A stretch of 10,021 nucleotides of DNA from an uncultured Clostridia bacterium (GTDB lineage: Bacteria; Bacillota; Clostridia; Christensenellales; Borkfalkiaceae). The DNA lies in contig USSJ01000023.1 of the NCBI GenBank assembly GCA_900557285.1, positions 1-10,021 on the forward strand, in the 5' to 3' direction. The notes under the pieces were generated by a model, which worked only from the letters and a program-made list of their open reading frames with translations, was not told the origin of the DNA and did not search any database. The position numbers and the translations under genes were made by a program. Below are positions 1-7,920 of this stretch, piece by piece; position 1 is the stretch's first letter; each line of letters opens with the position of its first letter.

Positions 1-1674
1 CAATACAAAATTACTGCCGTAATAACCGTGCACCGTCATGTACCCGTCCATGCCGATGGAAACGTTTCGCATTACCATCAGGAAAACAAATACGGCCGAC
101 AAAAGCGTTGCCCCGATCGCTTTGACCCAAACGCGCAGATTGATCTTGTCCGAAAGAAAAAATATGCCGAAATACCAAAGCAACGAACAGCCGCCGAATG
201 AAAAACCGCAGATCAGCCAGAATCTGAAATCTGCCATTACGATCGGAAGGACGGCAAGGCGCAGCAAATATTCGGGTATAAACAAAAGCACGGCGGATGC
301 AAACGGCAAAACAGACGCCAGCACACCGGCAACAAACAAAACCGCATAGACAGCGCTGATTACGGGAATGAACAAAAGGTTCAGCACAAAACTGATCGCG
401 GAAATATACCCGAAAAAGTCTATGAGCACCGGAAACGTGCAAATTTGCGCAGACAACGCCGTTCCCAACGCAAAAGCCAATTTTCGCGGCATGTGCGGGA
501 TACGCGCAAAACTGCGGGATAAATGCGCGCCCAGGACGATGATTCCACCCGCGGCCGACACGGACAATAAAAATCCGACCGAGAACAAATACACGGGATT
601 GATCGCCAGTACTGCCAGGGCCGCAATGCTCACAGAATTCAAACGATCGTACTGCACGCCCTTGAACTTCATCGCCATCATGACCACGCACATAACGAGC
701 GCACGCACCGAAGACGGCGAAAAACTGCACACTCCGGCATAAAACACGAGCCCCGCCGTAATCAGAAGAAAACTTAGCCATGGTTTCAGGCGCAGTTTTT
801 TAAACAGCACCGAAAGCAGAAAATAAACGATCCCTATATGCAATCCAGATACGGCAAAAATATGCGCAACGCCGCCGTAACGGAAATTCTGCAGAACGTC
901 CTCATCCATAAAGCCTGCGTTTCCCGTCAGCATGGCATACGTCAATGCCGCAGACGAATCATCCATGCCCGAAAACACCACTTCGCGGATATGTTCCCCG
1001 ACAAGCCCGAATACATCCGGCGCTTCCTGCCCGACAGTCAGAAATGAGTCCGCCTCCGCAAATGCAAAATAACGCACCCTGTCCAGAATCGCCGAAGTGT
1101 TGATATGACCATATGCCCACGTTTCATACGTCGTCACTTCCGTATTGAAAATGGCACGAGTCCCGAGCGCAAGTTCCGTCCCTCCGCCGTATATGTAAAT
1201 ACGGATGCGATAATCCGTCCGAACAATCTCACCCGTTTCACCGCTCACCAGCGTCACATCCCCGAGTGTGTAAACTACCGAATCGCTCGTTTCCGCGATC
1301 TCCTTTACAACCCCTTCGACATAACATTCCCCGGACACAGCACCCGCTGTCTCAAAATCGGCAATGCGCACCGCAAGCGCCAGACCGCCGATTGAAAAGA
1401 TCACGCACGCCGCCACCGCACAGGCAAGAAAAACGCCCGCAATCCTCCGACCTTTCTTTTTCAAAATAAAGATAAATCCGACAAGCGCAGGCAATATAAT
1501 CAAATTGATCAGAAATGCATAAAAACCAAACAGATAACAGCACAATATCCCGGCCGCAAAACTCAACGCAAATAAAAGAAAAGGACGAAAATTTATAACT
1601 CTCAGTCCGTAAAACAAAAGATGATCGTCCACCCTTTTGAACTTGATCACTCTTTCTTCTTTTCTTCGTTTCAT
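1..1674 (-). CDS. comEC: ComEC/Rec2-family DNA-uptake channel (partial, C-terminus off the left edge)
   Basis: Inner-membrane channel that carries single-stranded DNA into the cytoplasm during natural transformation. The frame is open for 558 codons from an ATG at 1674 to the window edge with no stop. Residues 30-100 hold hydrophobic helices, followed by a soluble beta-rich stretch (about 110-205) typical of the N-terminal DUF4131 region. The Competence domain follows: LTGNAGF at 249-255, then GGVAHIFAVSGLHIGIV at 267-283, the family hallmark, then SFSPSSVRALVM at 317-328, with many membrane helices to about residue 535. Family members usually run to 700-800 residues, so the metallo-beta-lactamase-like end should lie off the window. 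The VGQGD motif that normally opens that domain is not seen by residue 558. The ATG overlaps the stop of the upstream SLBB gene as ATGA. No Shine-Dalgarno is visible, which points to translational coupling. A 256-residue reading in another frame (11-781) is a shadow of this gene. Confidence 0.93.
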   Translation of the reverse strand, partial: MKRRKEERVIKFKRVDDHLLFYGLRVINFRPFLLFALSFAAGILCCYLFGFYAFLINLIILPALVGFIFILKKKGRRIAGVFLACAVAACVIFSIGGLALAVRIADFETAGAVSGECYVEGVVKEIAETSDSVVYTLGDVTLVSGETGEIVRTDYRIRIYIYGGGTELALGTRAIFNTEVTTYETWAYGHINTSAILDRVRYFAFAEADSFLTVGQEAPDVFGLVGEHIREVVFSGMDDSSAALTYAMLTGNAGFMDEDVLQNFRYGGVAHIFAVSGLHIGIVYFLLSVLFKKLRLKPWLSFLLITAGLVFYAGVCSFSPSSVRALVMCVVMMAMKFKGVQYDRLNSVSIAALAVLAINPVYLFSVGFLLSVSAAGGIIVLGAHLSRSFARIPHMPRKLAFALGTALSAQICTFPVLIDFFGYISAISFVLNLLFIPVISAVYAVLFVAGVLASVLPFASAVLLFIPEYLLRLAVLPIVMADFRFWLICGFSFGGCSLLWYFGIFFLSDKINLRVWVKAIGATLLSAVFVFLMVMRNVSIGMDGYMTVHGYYGSNFVL

Positions 1675-2006
1675 AAAATCAAATACAAAACATATTCGCC
1701 GTCGACAAGGACCGCATCCGTCATGCGCACGCGCGCATTGCAATCAAACCCGGACGGAATCTCCTGCACCCCCGCAACCGAAAACAATTCCCCGTACGTG
1801 GCGCCGTATTCCAACGTATACCTGCCCGGAGCCGAAACATTCTCTCCCTGCACAATCACGTCAAACGTGCCGTCAAAAGAAAACTCCGCTTCTTCCTTCT
1901 GAAAAACCGCATTTGCCTTCGGCTCGGCGACGGACGGCAGAACCGCCGCCGCCAAAACCGCGATCAGACAAATGATCAGCAAGATATCTGTGAATAACCC
2001 TTTCAT
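1671..2006 (-). CDS. Small membrane-anchored SLBB (ComEA N-terminal-like) protein without helix-hairpin-helix
   Basis: A 111-residue protein with one hydrophobic segment at about residues 7-26 (LLIICLIAVLAAAVL core), probably an uncleaved anchor with the rest outside the membrane. Residues 48-80 fit the soluble-ligand-binding beta-grasp pattern found in ComEA: V-x-V-x-G, then APGRYTLEYGAT, then a hydrophobic turn ending SVAGV. Classical ComEA continues into a helix-hairpin-helix pair that binds DNA. This protein ends at residue 111 after one more beta-rich stretch, so that module is absent. It starts three bases after the stop of the giant helicase gene and its stop overlaps the comEC start (ATGA). 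This is the position comEA holds in other Bacillota. I infer an accessory role for ComEC, perhaps scaffold or substrate presentation, but not direct DNA binding by the usual module. The SLBB assignment is by eye and is less certain than the anchor and operon position. Confidence 0.72.
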   Translation of the reverse strand: MKGLFTDILLIICLIAVLAAAVLPSVAEPKANAVFQKEEAEFSFDGTFDVIVQGENVSAPGRYTLEYGATYGELFSVAGVQEIPSGFDCNARVRMTDAVLVDGEYVLYLIL

Positions 2007-2009
2007 CTC

Positions 2010-5000
2010 TCAATACAGACTGATCCTGTCCGAAATCGAACGCACAAATACCGAACGTTCCACTCCGAGATTGACACACTCTCCGATAAACTCTGTCAGC
2101 TTATCGCTGGGCCTTGTTATTTTCAATTCTGCACAGACAAGCGCCGTCAATTCATCCGCATACAGGCTCACCTTGTTCTCCAAAAGCCCTTTGATCAGCG
2201 CAATGATCTCGTACGGCGTGAAATCATCTTCCGATTTTCGGATCGGATCTCCCTGTTCCACCCGATAAAAATCATAATCAAGACATTTATCCGTCTTCCG
2301 CAGATATGTTTTGCCGCACAGCATTTCACTCTTTAACCCGCATGACTTGATAAGGTTTGCGATCCGCTCTTCCACTTTTTGCCCGTATTTCTGTATACCC
2401 AAAGATGAGAGACATCTCTTCATCAGGAATTTATCGGAGATCGGTTCTTCCGCCGCCGAAATTGCTTTCAGCCTTGCAAGAATCTCGCCGTCGTTTTCGC
2501 CGCCGGTAACGTATTGCGACATGTTCTGCGCCTGCTCCAGCTTCGCGAACCGATAATTTTTCTTGTACTTGGATAAATAGTCGCGCCCGGTCTTCTCCGT
2601 TCCCGTCAGACGATCCAAAATTTCCTTGATTTTTTTGATCTCCCGCTTCGGATTGTTGATAAAATTGATCGTAAACAAGCGCACAACATTCCAGTTGTTC
2701 ATCTTCAGCGTCTGTATCTGCAAAATATTTCTGTCTTTTGCGCTGGAATGAAATGCCGTCGTCCCGTCGCAGATGATCGCCAGAATAAACCGCTTTTTGT
2801 TCTTCGGATCCACCACCGCGCAGTCGATTTTGAACTCGGATACGCCGACATCATACCGACACTCATACCCGTACGTCTTCAGTTCCTGCGCTACATATTT
2901 TCCGATCCCGCTCTGCGCGCTCTTGAGTTCATCCGAACTGATCGCCAGCGACGTCTTTCCCTTTTCCGCAAATTCAAGGAACGCTTTCAATCCCGCAACG
3001 CCCTTGCTGTTCGTCTTTGCAAGATTGATCATCGCCGACGTCATGGACGAAAATACGATCATCTCTTCGCGCGCACGCGACACCGCGACATTCAAACGTC
3101 TCCAGCCACCCGTCTGGTTCAGCGGTCCGAAATTGAGCGCCACTCTGCCGCTTCGATCCGGCCCGTAACAAACGGAAAACAAAATAACGTCGCGCTCGTC
3201 GCCCTGTACGTTCTCCAGATTCTTGATGAACAGCGGTTCTTCCCGCTCGTATGCCGCATCTTCCAGTTTGTTGCGCACAAGCGCATCCGAAAGCCGCCTT
3301 TCGATATAATCCTGCTGCGCCGTACTGAACGTCACGACACCGATGCTCGAACGGCTGAGCTTCGGATCCTTGAGCCTGCGCACCACTTCTTCCACAAGCG
3401 CTTCCGCTTCCGCTTTGTTGCGCTTTGTAAACCCTCTGTCATAAATCCCGTCCGGCACCAATGCGAGCCGAACTTTGCTTTCCAATGCGTCCGGCGAAGG
3501 GAATGTGCAGAGCTTTCCGCCGTAATACATGATGTTCGAAAACGCGATCAGGCTTTCATGCTTGCTCCGATAATGCCAATTCAGATGTTTCTCAGGCATA
3601 CTGAGTGCAAGGCAATCATCCAGAATGCTTTCCAGATCTTCCGTATCCAGATTCTCTTCATCCACATAACCGGAACTGAAAAAGGACGTCGGCGGTAATT
3701 GTTTCGGGTCACCGACAATGACCGCATTTTTCGCCCGCGCCAGCGCGCCAATCGCTTCGCTCGTCGGCAGCTGCGACGCTTCGTCAAATACCACCAGGTC
3801 AAAGAGATCGGGCTCGGCTTTGAGATATTGCGCCACCGTGATCGGACTCATTAAAACACAGGGCGCAAGCCGCGCAAAAAGCTCCGGTATCTCCGCAATA
3901 AACTCCTTGACCGTCATACCGCGCATATTGCTCTTGACAATGCGCTGGAACGCCAAAACTTCCAGACTCAGCCCGCCTTCCGTCGATGTCGTGGGAAGAT
4001 TGGAGATCAGTTTGTTGCGGATGTGCGCCTTGGACAGTTTGGCAAACTGTTCGTCCAGGACACGGAACTGCTCGATCTTCTCTTCCAGAACAGCGGCGGA
4101 GAATTTGGAAAGCACAGGGTCTGCCCCGATGTTCGTTTCCACAAAATTGCGGTATACGTTCTTGCGGAAACTCTCTAAAATATTTTCCGACGTCACCGCA
4201 CCCGATTCCAGCGAATCGGTTACAAAACTCAACCCCTCGCTGTCCAGCTGCGCCGATATCTTCTTGAACAGGCACCACGCCGCAAGCATATCAATGTTGT
4301 CGATCAGAGCACCCGCTTTCACATTGAAATAATCCAGCACATCTTCATCCGAACAGCGCTCGGTGTCTGCGCGGATCACGTCGCAGAAATTATCCTTCGC
4401 GATGCGGAAACTCTGCAAAGACTGCTTTAATCCGTCCAGAATGGGCGCCGCATATCCGCCCGAAGCCGATTTTACGCAAACACTGTTAAAACTGTCGGCA
4501 TTGTAATCCATGAACACGCCTTCCGCAAGCGCATGCATCTGCTTGAGCGCTTCCATGAATTCGTCGCGCCTCTTAAAACTGATCTTCCCGCCGCGATCGG
4601 AAAAATTCTGCACCAGCGAAGTATTGTCCCGTACCAATTTCAGATCTTCATAGATCTGCGCCACGATCCCAATGTATTTCGTTTCCTCCGACGGAGCAAG
4701 TTTGACCGCCGCACTCCTGCGCAGCCGCTTGACAAGCGTGGACAAAACTTTCGAACTTTTATAATTCTCTCCCCAGTTGTCCAACTCCTGCTCGATCACG
4801 GCCGGATCGCAATCGATATCGATCAGAGTCTTGAAATTCTTGAAATAATTTCCGAGCAGGCGGTCCAACCTGCGGTTCGCATTGAAAAACACGTAAAACT
4901 CGTTTTCATCGCAATGGAAATATTTGTCCAGCGCCCCGCTCCGCAAAAGATCGATCAGCTGCAGCAGAGTCTGCATCTTTTTCTCCGTAAAAGCGCTAAC

Positions 5001-7685
5001 CCTCTGCCGATAAAAATCAAGAAACAGGCTCAGATAGTTTTTAACGTGCTTGATCTCCGCGATCAGCACTTCCGAAGAATAATAAACCTGGTTCCGAAGA
5101 TCCGGATCATAATCGGTCAGATTCACGTTTTCAAAGGGCGAACGATGAACTCCGCCGCACTGCTTCGCCGCCGCCGAGACCTCGATCAAAAGGTTTTCAT
5201 ACGTATCCAGCTTCTCTTTGGTCAGACTGTCGTAAAACGTGCTTTCGATGTCCAAAACGTCGGGCGCGCCCTTATTTTTGAGATATATGAGGATCGCCTC
5301 GTACACGGAAACGCCCAAACGGCGCTTTTTATGCAGCGCCATGATCGGCTCGTTCAGCGTCTTGCGGACTTCTTCGATCTGTTCGCTCTTGGATGCAAAA
5401 TCAGGATCATCCTGCTCCGCCGCTAGCGCCAGCGTATTTTCCAGCCCGCGGAGCAACGCAGGTTTATCCAGCTTCGCCGAATGAAGTTCCAGACAAAAAT
5501 CCCCCAGCCCGATCGAATCCAGCCTCTTTTTGACGACAGACAGCGCTGCCTGCTTTTCCGCCACAAACAAAACGCGCTTCCCCTGGTTCAGACAGTTGGC
5601 TATAATGTTCGTGATCGTCTGGCTCTTGCCCGTTCCCGGAGGCCCGTGCAATACAAACGTCGCACCTGCCGCCGCCTCCGCGATCGCTTCAAATTGCGAA
5701 CAATCCGCCATCAGCGGCGTCAGAACCTCCGACGGCGCATAATCATCCTCCGCCTTGTCCTCAAATACATTGTCCGCCAGCTCCATCCTGTTATCGAGCA
5801 GAGATTTCACCAGTGCGTTCTTGCGGAATTTATCAATATTCTTCCGCACGTCGTTCCACATCGCAAACCGCGCAAATGAAAAGTTGGCAAGATATACTTC
5901 GTCCAATACCTCCCAGCCTTTCATGTTCAAGATCTCCATCCGCACCATCGCCATGATCTCCGATACGCGGATACCCGATGAAATGTTGTCCAATCCGCGG
6001 ATATCGATCTTGAACTCGCGCAGTAAAAATTCCAGCAATGTGCTGTTGATCTGCATATTTTCTTCCGCAAACGCAACGGAATACCCCTTCCCGCCTTTGC
6101 TGCGCGTTATGCGGACAGGACACAGCACCAGCGGCGCATACCGCGGTTCGCTGCCCTGCGATTCATACCACTTCAGAAAACCGAATGCAAGGAACAATAC
6201 GTTCGCACCCGCTTCTTCTTCCGCCGTCTTCGCTTTCTTGATCAAATAGCGCAAGACATCCGCCACCGCCTCGCGCTCCGAATAGGTGCGCAGACGATGA
6301 TTTTTCAATTCCACACTCAATAGTTCCGCCAACATCGAAAGACTGCCCGACGCAGGGAAATAATCCGACGCCGTCATCACGCCCCGCACGTCCGCCGTCT
6401 TTTCCATCAGGAAAAATTCCTCGCCGCCCGCCAGACTTTCATACGTTTCGTTGATATCTGCCGACAGAATATGCAATGTGTTTTTCTCGGGACGGAAATT
6501 CAGAAGGGTATTCTTCAGCGATAAATCCAGCAACCGACGTTCCCATTGTTTGTTTCGCGTCACTTTTCCGTCATAGGAAAGCTTTCGCGCCCCCGAAAGC
6601 GATTCGGGCGCCGCGTTGATATCCGTCTCATTCTCGCCCAAAAGCTCATATCCCTTGATCCCGCGCACTTTCAGCGGCAGCGAAGCGATCCGCGCCAGCC
6701 TGCAGCGCTTGACATCCACCACCGTGTCAAAATAATTGCTTTCCAGCTTCTGCAAATAATGCTTTTCCGCGGCCGTATAATTGACATTCTTTCCCGCAAA
6801 AACGTCTTCCACGTCGAACATGCTGACGTTGTTGATGCCGTCCGACAAATATTTCTGCAGCAATACGGTATCGTCGCTGACACTGTCCGAAAAACAATTG
6901 TCGTACAGCCAGACACCGCAACTGACACTCTTTTCACCGATCGTCAACACAGGATGCAATCCAGCACATTCAAAACAGGAAGCCAAAAACAGCGCAAGTT
7001 CAAACGATGTGCAGACTTTATTCTTTAAAATCACGGTGATATCGCCGACGGGTACCGGAGAATCATAATTATATTCCGCCGCCGATTTTTCGATCGACTG
7101 GCGCTTTACCACCGCAAAAATAGCCGCTGCCATCTGGCGGATCTTATTCTTATCCCCCTCCTGGTACCCGCGCCATTCACAGCTGACACCCCATTTCTGC
7201 AACTGAGGCACGGCTTCATTCAGAACGCGCAGACATTCCGCTACCTTCGGGCGCACAAAACAGGACAAAAGCTCAGCATTGCCCGCTCTTCCGCTCCAAT
7301 AATCGAACGGCAATACGGTCAGCTCCACGCTTTCTTCCGCCAATACGTCTTTCCCGTGCAGTACCGCCACCCTTATCTTGATCTGCGCCAGTTCCGAAAG
7401 CTCTGTCAAATACAGCGGCGAAACTATATTCGCTGCCGAAATCTCCACCGTGCTTTCAAACGGCACATTTTCCAGATGTTTATTGAACGGCAGCAGAAAA
7501 CCTTCCGCACAGTCGATCTGCACATCCAGATCTTCGATCGTCTCCGAACCGGAATTGGATACCTGCAACGCCGTAAAAAGAGGTACGCGGTTAAAATAAT
7601 CGGCATAACCGTAAAACTGCTGCGCACGGACGCTTAAAGCCACACTTTCCCGTAACATAGTCTTTGCTGATTTCTTTCCTGCCAT
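2010..7685 (-). CDS. Giant DUF4011 / SF1 helicase / Vsr-like nuclease / DUF3320 protein (Hhe-like)
   Basis: A 1,891-residue protein from the ATG at 7685. That start has GGAGGG just upstream; an in-frame TTG at 7718 would add 11 residues but has no comparable site. Domains in order: a beta-sandwich-like region (about 22-128); a transglutaminase-like region (about 135-300) with Cys225 but no GHA-type histidine motif; DUF4011 opening with QWERRLLDLSLKNTLLNF at 380-397; Walker A GPPGTGKS at 681-688; a long helical insertion (about 755-1215); Walker B VVFDEAS at 1298-1304; GDPKQLPP at 1325-1332; VQGDERD at 1493-1499; NVAVSRAR at 1532-1539; a Vsr-like (MTES_1575-type) nuclease region at about 1588-1680 with Asp1621, CDG at 1639-1641 and HSS at 1646-1648; and two winged-helix-like repeats at the end, at about 1750-1785 and 1822-1880 (DUF3320). 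The helicase should be active. The nuclease shows Ile1638 where relatives, from memory, often have Glu. It is the first gene of the unit containing comEC. The probable role is foreign nucleic-acid surveillance, by inference from architecture. Confidence 0.94.
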   Translation of the reverse strand: MAGKKSAKTMLRESVALSVRAQQFYGYADYFNRVPLFTALQVSNSGSETIEDLDVQIDCAEGFLLPFNKHLENVPFESTVEISAANIVSPLYLTELSELAQIKIRVAVLHGKDVLAEESVELTVLPFDYWSGRAGNAELLSCFVRPKVAECLRVLNEAVPQLQKWGVSCEWRGYQEGDKNKIRQMAAAIFAVVKRQSIEKSAAEYNYDSPVPVGDITVILKNKVCTSFELALFLASCFECAGLHPVLTIGEKSVSCGVWLYDNCFSDSVSDDTVLLQKYLSDGINNVSMFDVEDVFAGKNVNYTAAEKHYLQKLESNYFDTVVDVKRCRLARIASLPLKVRGIKGYELLGENETDINAAPESLSGARKLSYDGKVTRNKQWERRLLDLSLKNTLLNFRPEKNTLHILSADINETYESLAGGEEFFLMEKTADVRGVMTASDYFPASGSLSMLAELLSVELKNHRLRTYSEREAVADVLRYLIKKAKTAEEEAGANVLFLAFGFLKWYESQGSEPRYAPLVLCPVRITRSKGGKGYSVAFAEENMQINSTLLEFLLREFKIDIRGLDNISSGIRVSEIMAMVRMEILNMKGWEVLDEVYLANFSFARFAMWNDVRKNIDKFRKNALVKSLLDNRMELADNVFEDKAEDDYAPSEVLTPLMADCSQFEAIAEAAAGATFVLHGPPGTGKSQTITNIIANCLNQGKRVLFVAEKQAALSVVKKRLDSIGLGDFCLELHSAKLDKPALLRGLENTLALAAEQDDPDFASKSEQIEEVRKTLNEPIMALHKKRRLGVSVYEAILIYLKNKGAPDVLDIESTFYDSLTKEKLDTYENLLIEVSAAAKQCGGVHRSPFENVNLTDYDPDLRNQVYYSSEVLIAEIKHVKNYLSLFLDFYRQRVSAFTEKKMQTLLQLIDLLRSGALDKYFHCDENEFYVFFNANRRLDRLLGNYFKNFKTLIDIDCDPAVIEQELDNWGENYKSSKVLSTLVKRLRRSAAVKLAPSEETKYIGIVAQIYEDLKLVRDNTSLVQNFSDRGGKISFKRRDEFMEALKQMHALAEGVFMDYNADSFNSVCVKSASGGYAAPILDGLKQSLQSFRIAKDNFCDVIRADTERCSDEDVLDYFNVKAGALIDNIDMLAAWCLFKKISAQLDSEGLSFVTDSLESGAVTSENILESFRKNVYRNFVETNIGADPVLSKFSAAVLEEKIEQFRVLDEQFAKLSKAHIRNKLISNLPTTSTEGGLSLEVLAFQRIVKSNMRGMTVKEFIAEIPELFARLAPCVLMSPITVAQYLKAEPDLFDLVVFDEASQLPTSEAIGALARAKNAVIVGDPKQLPPTSFFSSGYVDEENLDTEDLESILDDCLALSMPEKHLNWHYRSKHESLIAFSNIMYYGGKLCTFPSPDALESKVRLALVPDGIYDRGFTKRNKAEAEALVEEVVRRLKDPKLSRSSIGVVTFSTAQQDYIERRLSDALVRNKLEDAAYEREEPLFIKNLENVQGDERDVILFSVCYGPDRSGRVALNFGPLNQTGGWRRLNVAVSRAREEMIVFSSMTSAMINLAKTNSKGVAGLKAFLEFAEKGKTSLAISSDELKSAQSGIGKYVAQELKTYGYECRYDVGVSEFKIDCAVVDPKNKKRFILAIICDGTTAFHSSAKDRNILQIQTLKMNNWNVVRLFTINFINNPKREIKKIKEILDRLTGTEKTGRDYLSKYKKNYRFAKLEQAQNMSQYVTGGENDGEILARLKAISAAEEPISDKFLMKRCLSSLGIQKYGQKVEERIANLIKSCGLKSEMLCGKTYLRKTDKCLDYDFYRVEQGDPIRKSEDDFTPYEIIALIKGLLENKVSLYADELTALVCAELKITRPSDKLTEFIGECVNLGVERSVFVRSISDRISLY

Positions 7686-7688
7686 ATT

Positions 7689-7694
7689 CCCTCC
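7689..7694 (-). promoter_or_regulatory. Ribosome binding site deciding the start of the giant helicase
   Basis: Reads GGAGGG on the minus strand, three bases before the ATG at 7685. The spacing is short, but the match to the anti-Shine-Dalgarno is strong, and no such site lies before the in-frame TTG at 7718. This favours the 1,891-residue form. Confidence 0.75.
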
Positions 7695-7762
7695 GAATCC
7701 TTTCCGCAAGCCGCCCAAAAAATTTAATTTCAGACAGGACTCTGCCGTTTTTTTTCATTTTT

Positions 7763-7791
7763 ATTATACAACAATTCCGCGATTTTAGCAA
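7763..7791 (-). promoter_or_regulatory. Housekeeping-sigma promoter for the helicase-SLBB-comEC unit
   Basis: On the minus strand TTGCTA (7791-7786) and a perfect TATAAT (7768-7763) are separated by 17 bases. Transcription would start near 7756 and give a leader of about 70 bases before the ATG at 7685. It lies in the only gap between genes, just upstream of three closely linked genes. No operator or riboswitch fold is evident in the leader. Confidence 0.78.
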
Positions 7792-7831
7792 GCGCTGGAC
7801 TTATTTTCGGGCATATTCCCTCAACAAATAT

Positions 7832-7851
7832 ACGGCATGATTTATTGCCGT
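7832..7851. repeat. Short inverted repeat in the intergenic gap
   Basis: ACGGCA and TGCCGT form a perfect 6-bp stem around an 8-base loop. It lies between the 19-bp hairpin and the -35 box. It could be a weak operator or chance; nothing in the sequence decides. Confidence 0.3.
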
Positions 7852-7865
7852 TTCCGCCCCCTTTC

Positions 7866-7910
7866 ATACAGGGCGGGCGGAAGCCCGTTCCGCTTCCGCC
7901 CGCCCTGTAT
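7866..7910 (-). terminator. Perfect 19-bp GC-rich hairpin after the nucleotidase gene
   Basis: Arms 7866-7884 and 7892-7910 are exact reverse complements (ATACAGGGCGGGCGGAAGC on the plus strand) around a 7-base loop. On the minus strand it begins 10 bases after the stop codon of the nucleotidase gene, so it is well placed to end the upstream transcript. It is not followed by a T-run in that direction (GAAAGGGGGCGG follows), so it is not a textbook intrinsic terminator. It may instead protect the 3' end or be a copy of a dispersed palindrome. On the plus strand the downstream bases are moderately T-rich, but no plus-strand gene precedes it. Confidence 0.6.
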
Positions 7911-7920
7911 ATCCTTTTCC

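Noticed and set aside
11..781. 256-residue minus-strand frame inside comEC
   Set aside because: It lies in another frame of comEC, is rich in Cys, Arg and Phe with no recognisable domain, and the comEC frame is intact across the whole stretch.
2748..3698. 316-residue plus-strand frame opposite the giant helicase
   Set aside because: It is antisense to conserved helicase and nuclease motifs, Arg/His-rich, with no domain; a codon-bias shadow.
4533..5426. 297-residue plus-strand frame opposite the helicase insertion
   Set aside because: Antisense shadow with no recognisable motif; the opposite strand is a continuous coding frame.
7685..7718. TTG start at 7718 for the giant helicase
   Set aside because: No strong ribosome binding site precedes it, while the ATG at 7685 has GGAGGG; the extra 11 residues are Gly-rich and not domain-like.
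7591..7758. Possible short minus-strand leader peptide starting MKKNGRVLSE at 7758
   Set aside because: Its ATG falls at or within a few bases of the predicted transcription start, has no ribosome binding site, and the frame runs out of phase into the helicase gene.
7686..7920. Riboswitch, CRISPR array or RNA gene in the intergenic gap
   Set aside because: Only a promoter, a short leader and two simple hairpins are visible; no repeats in array and no tRNA- or riboswitch-like fold by eye.
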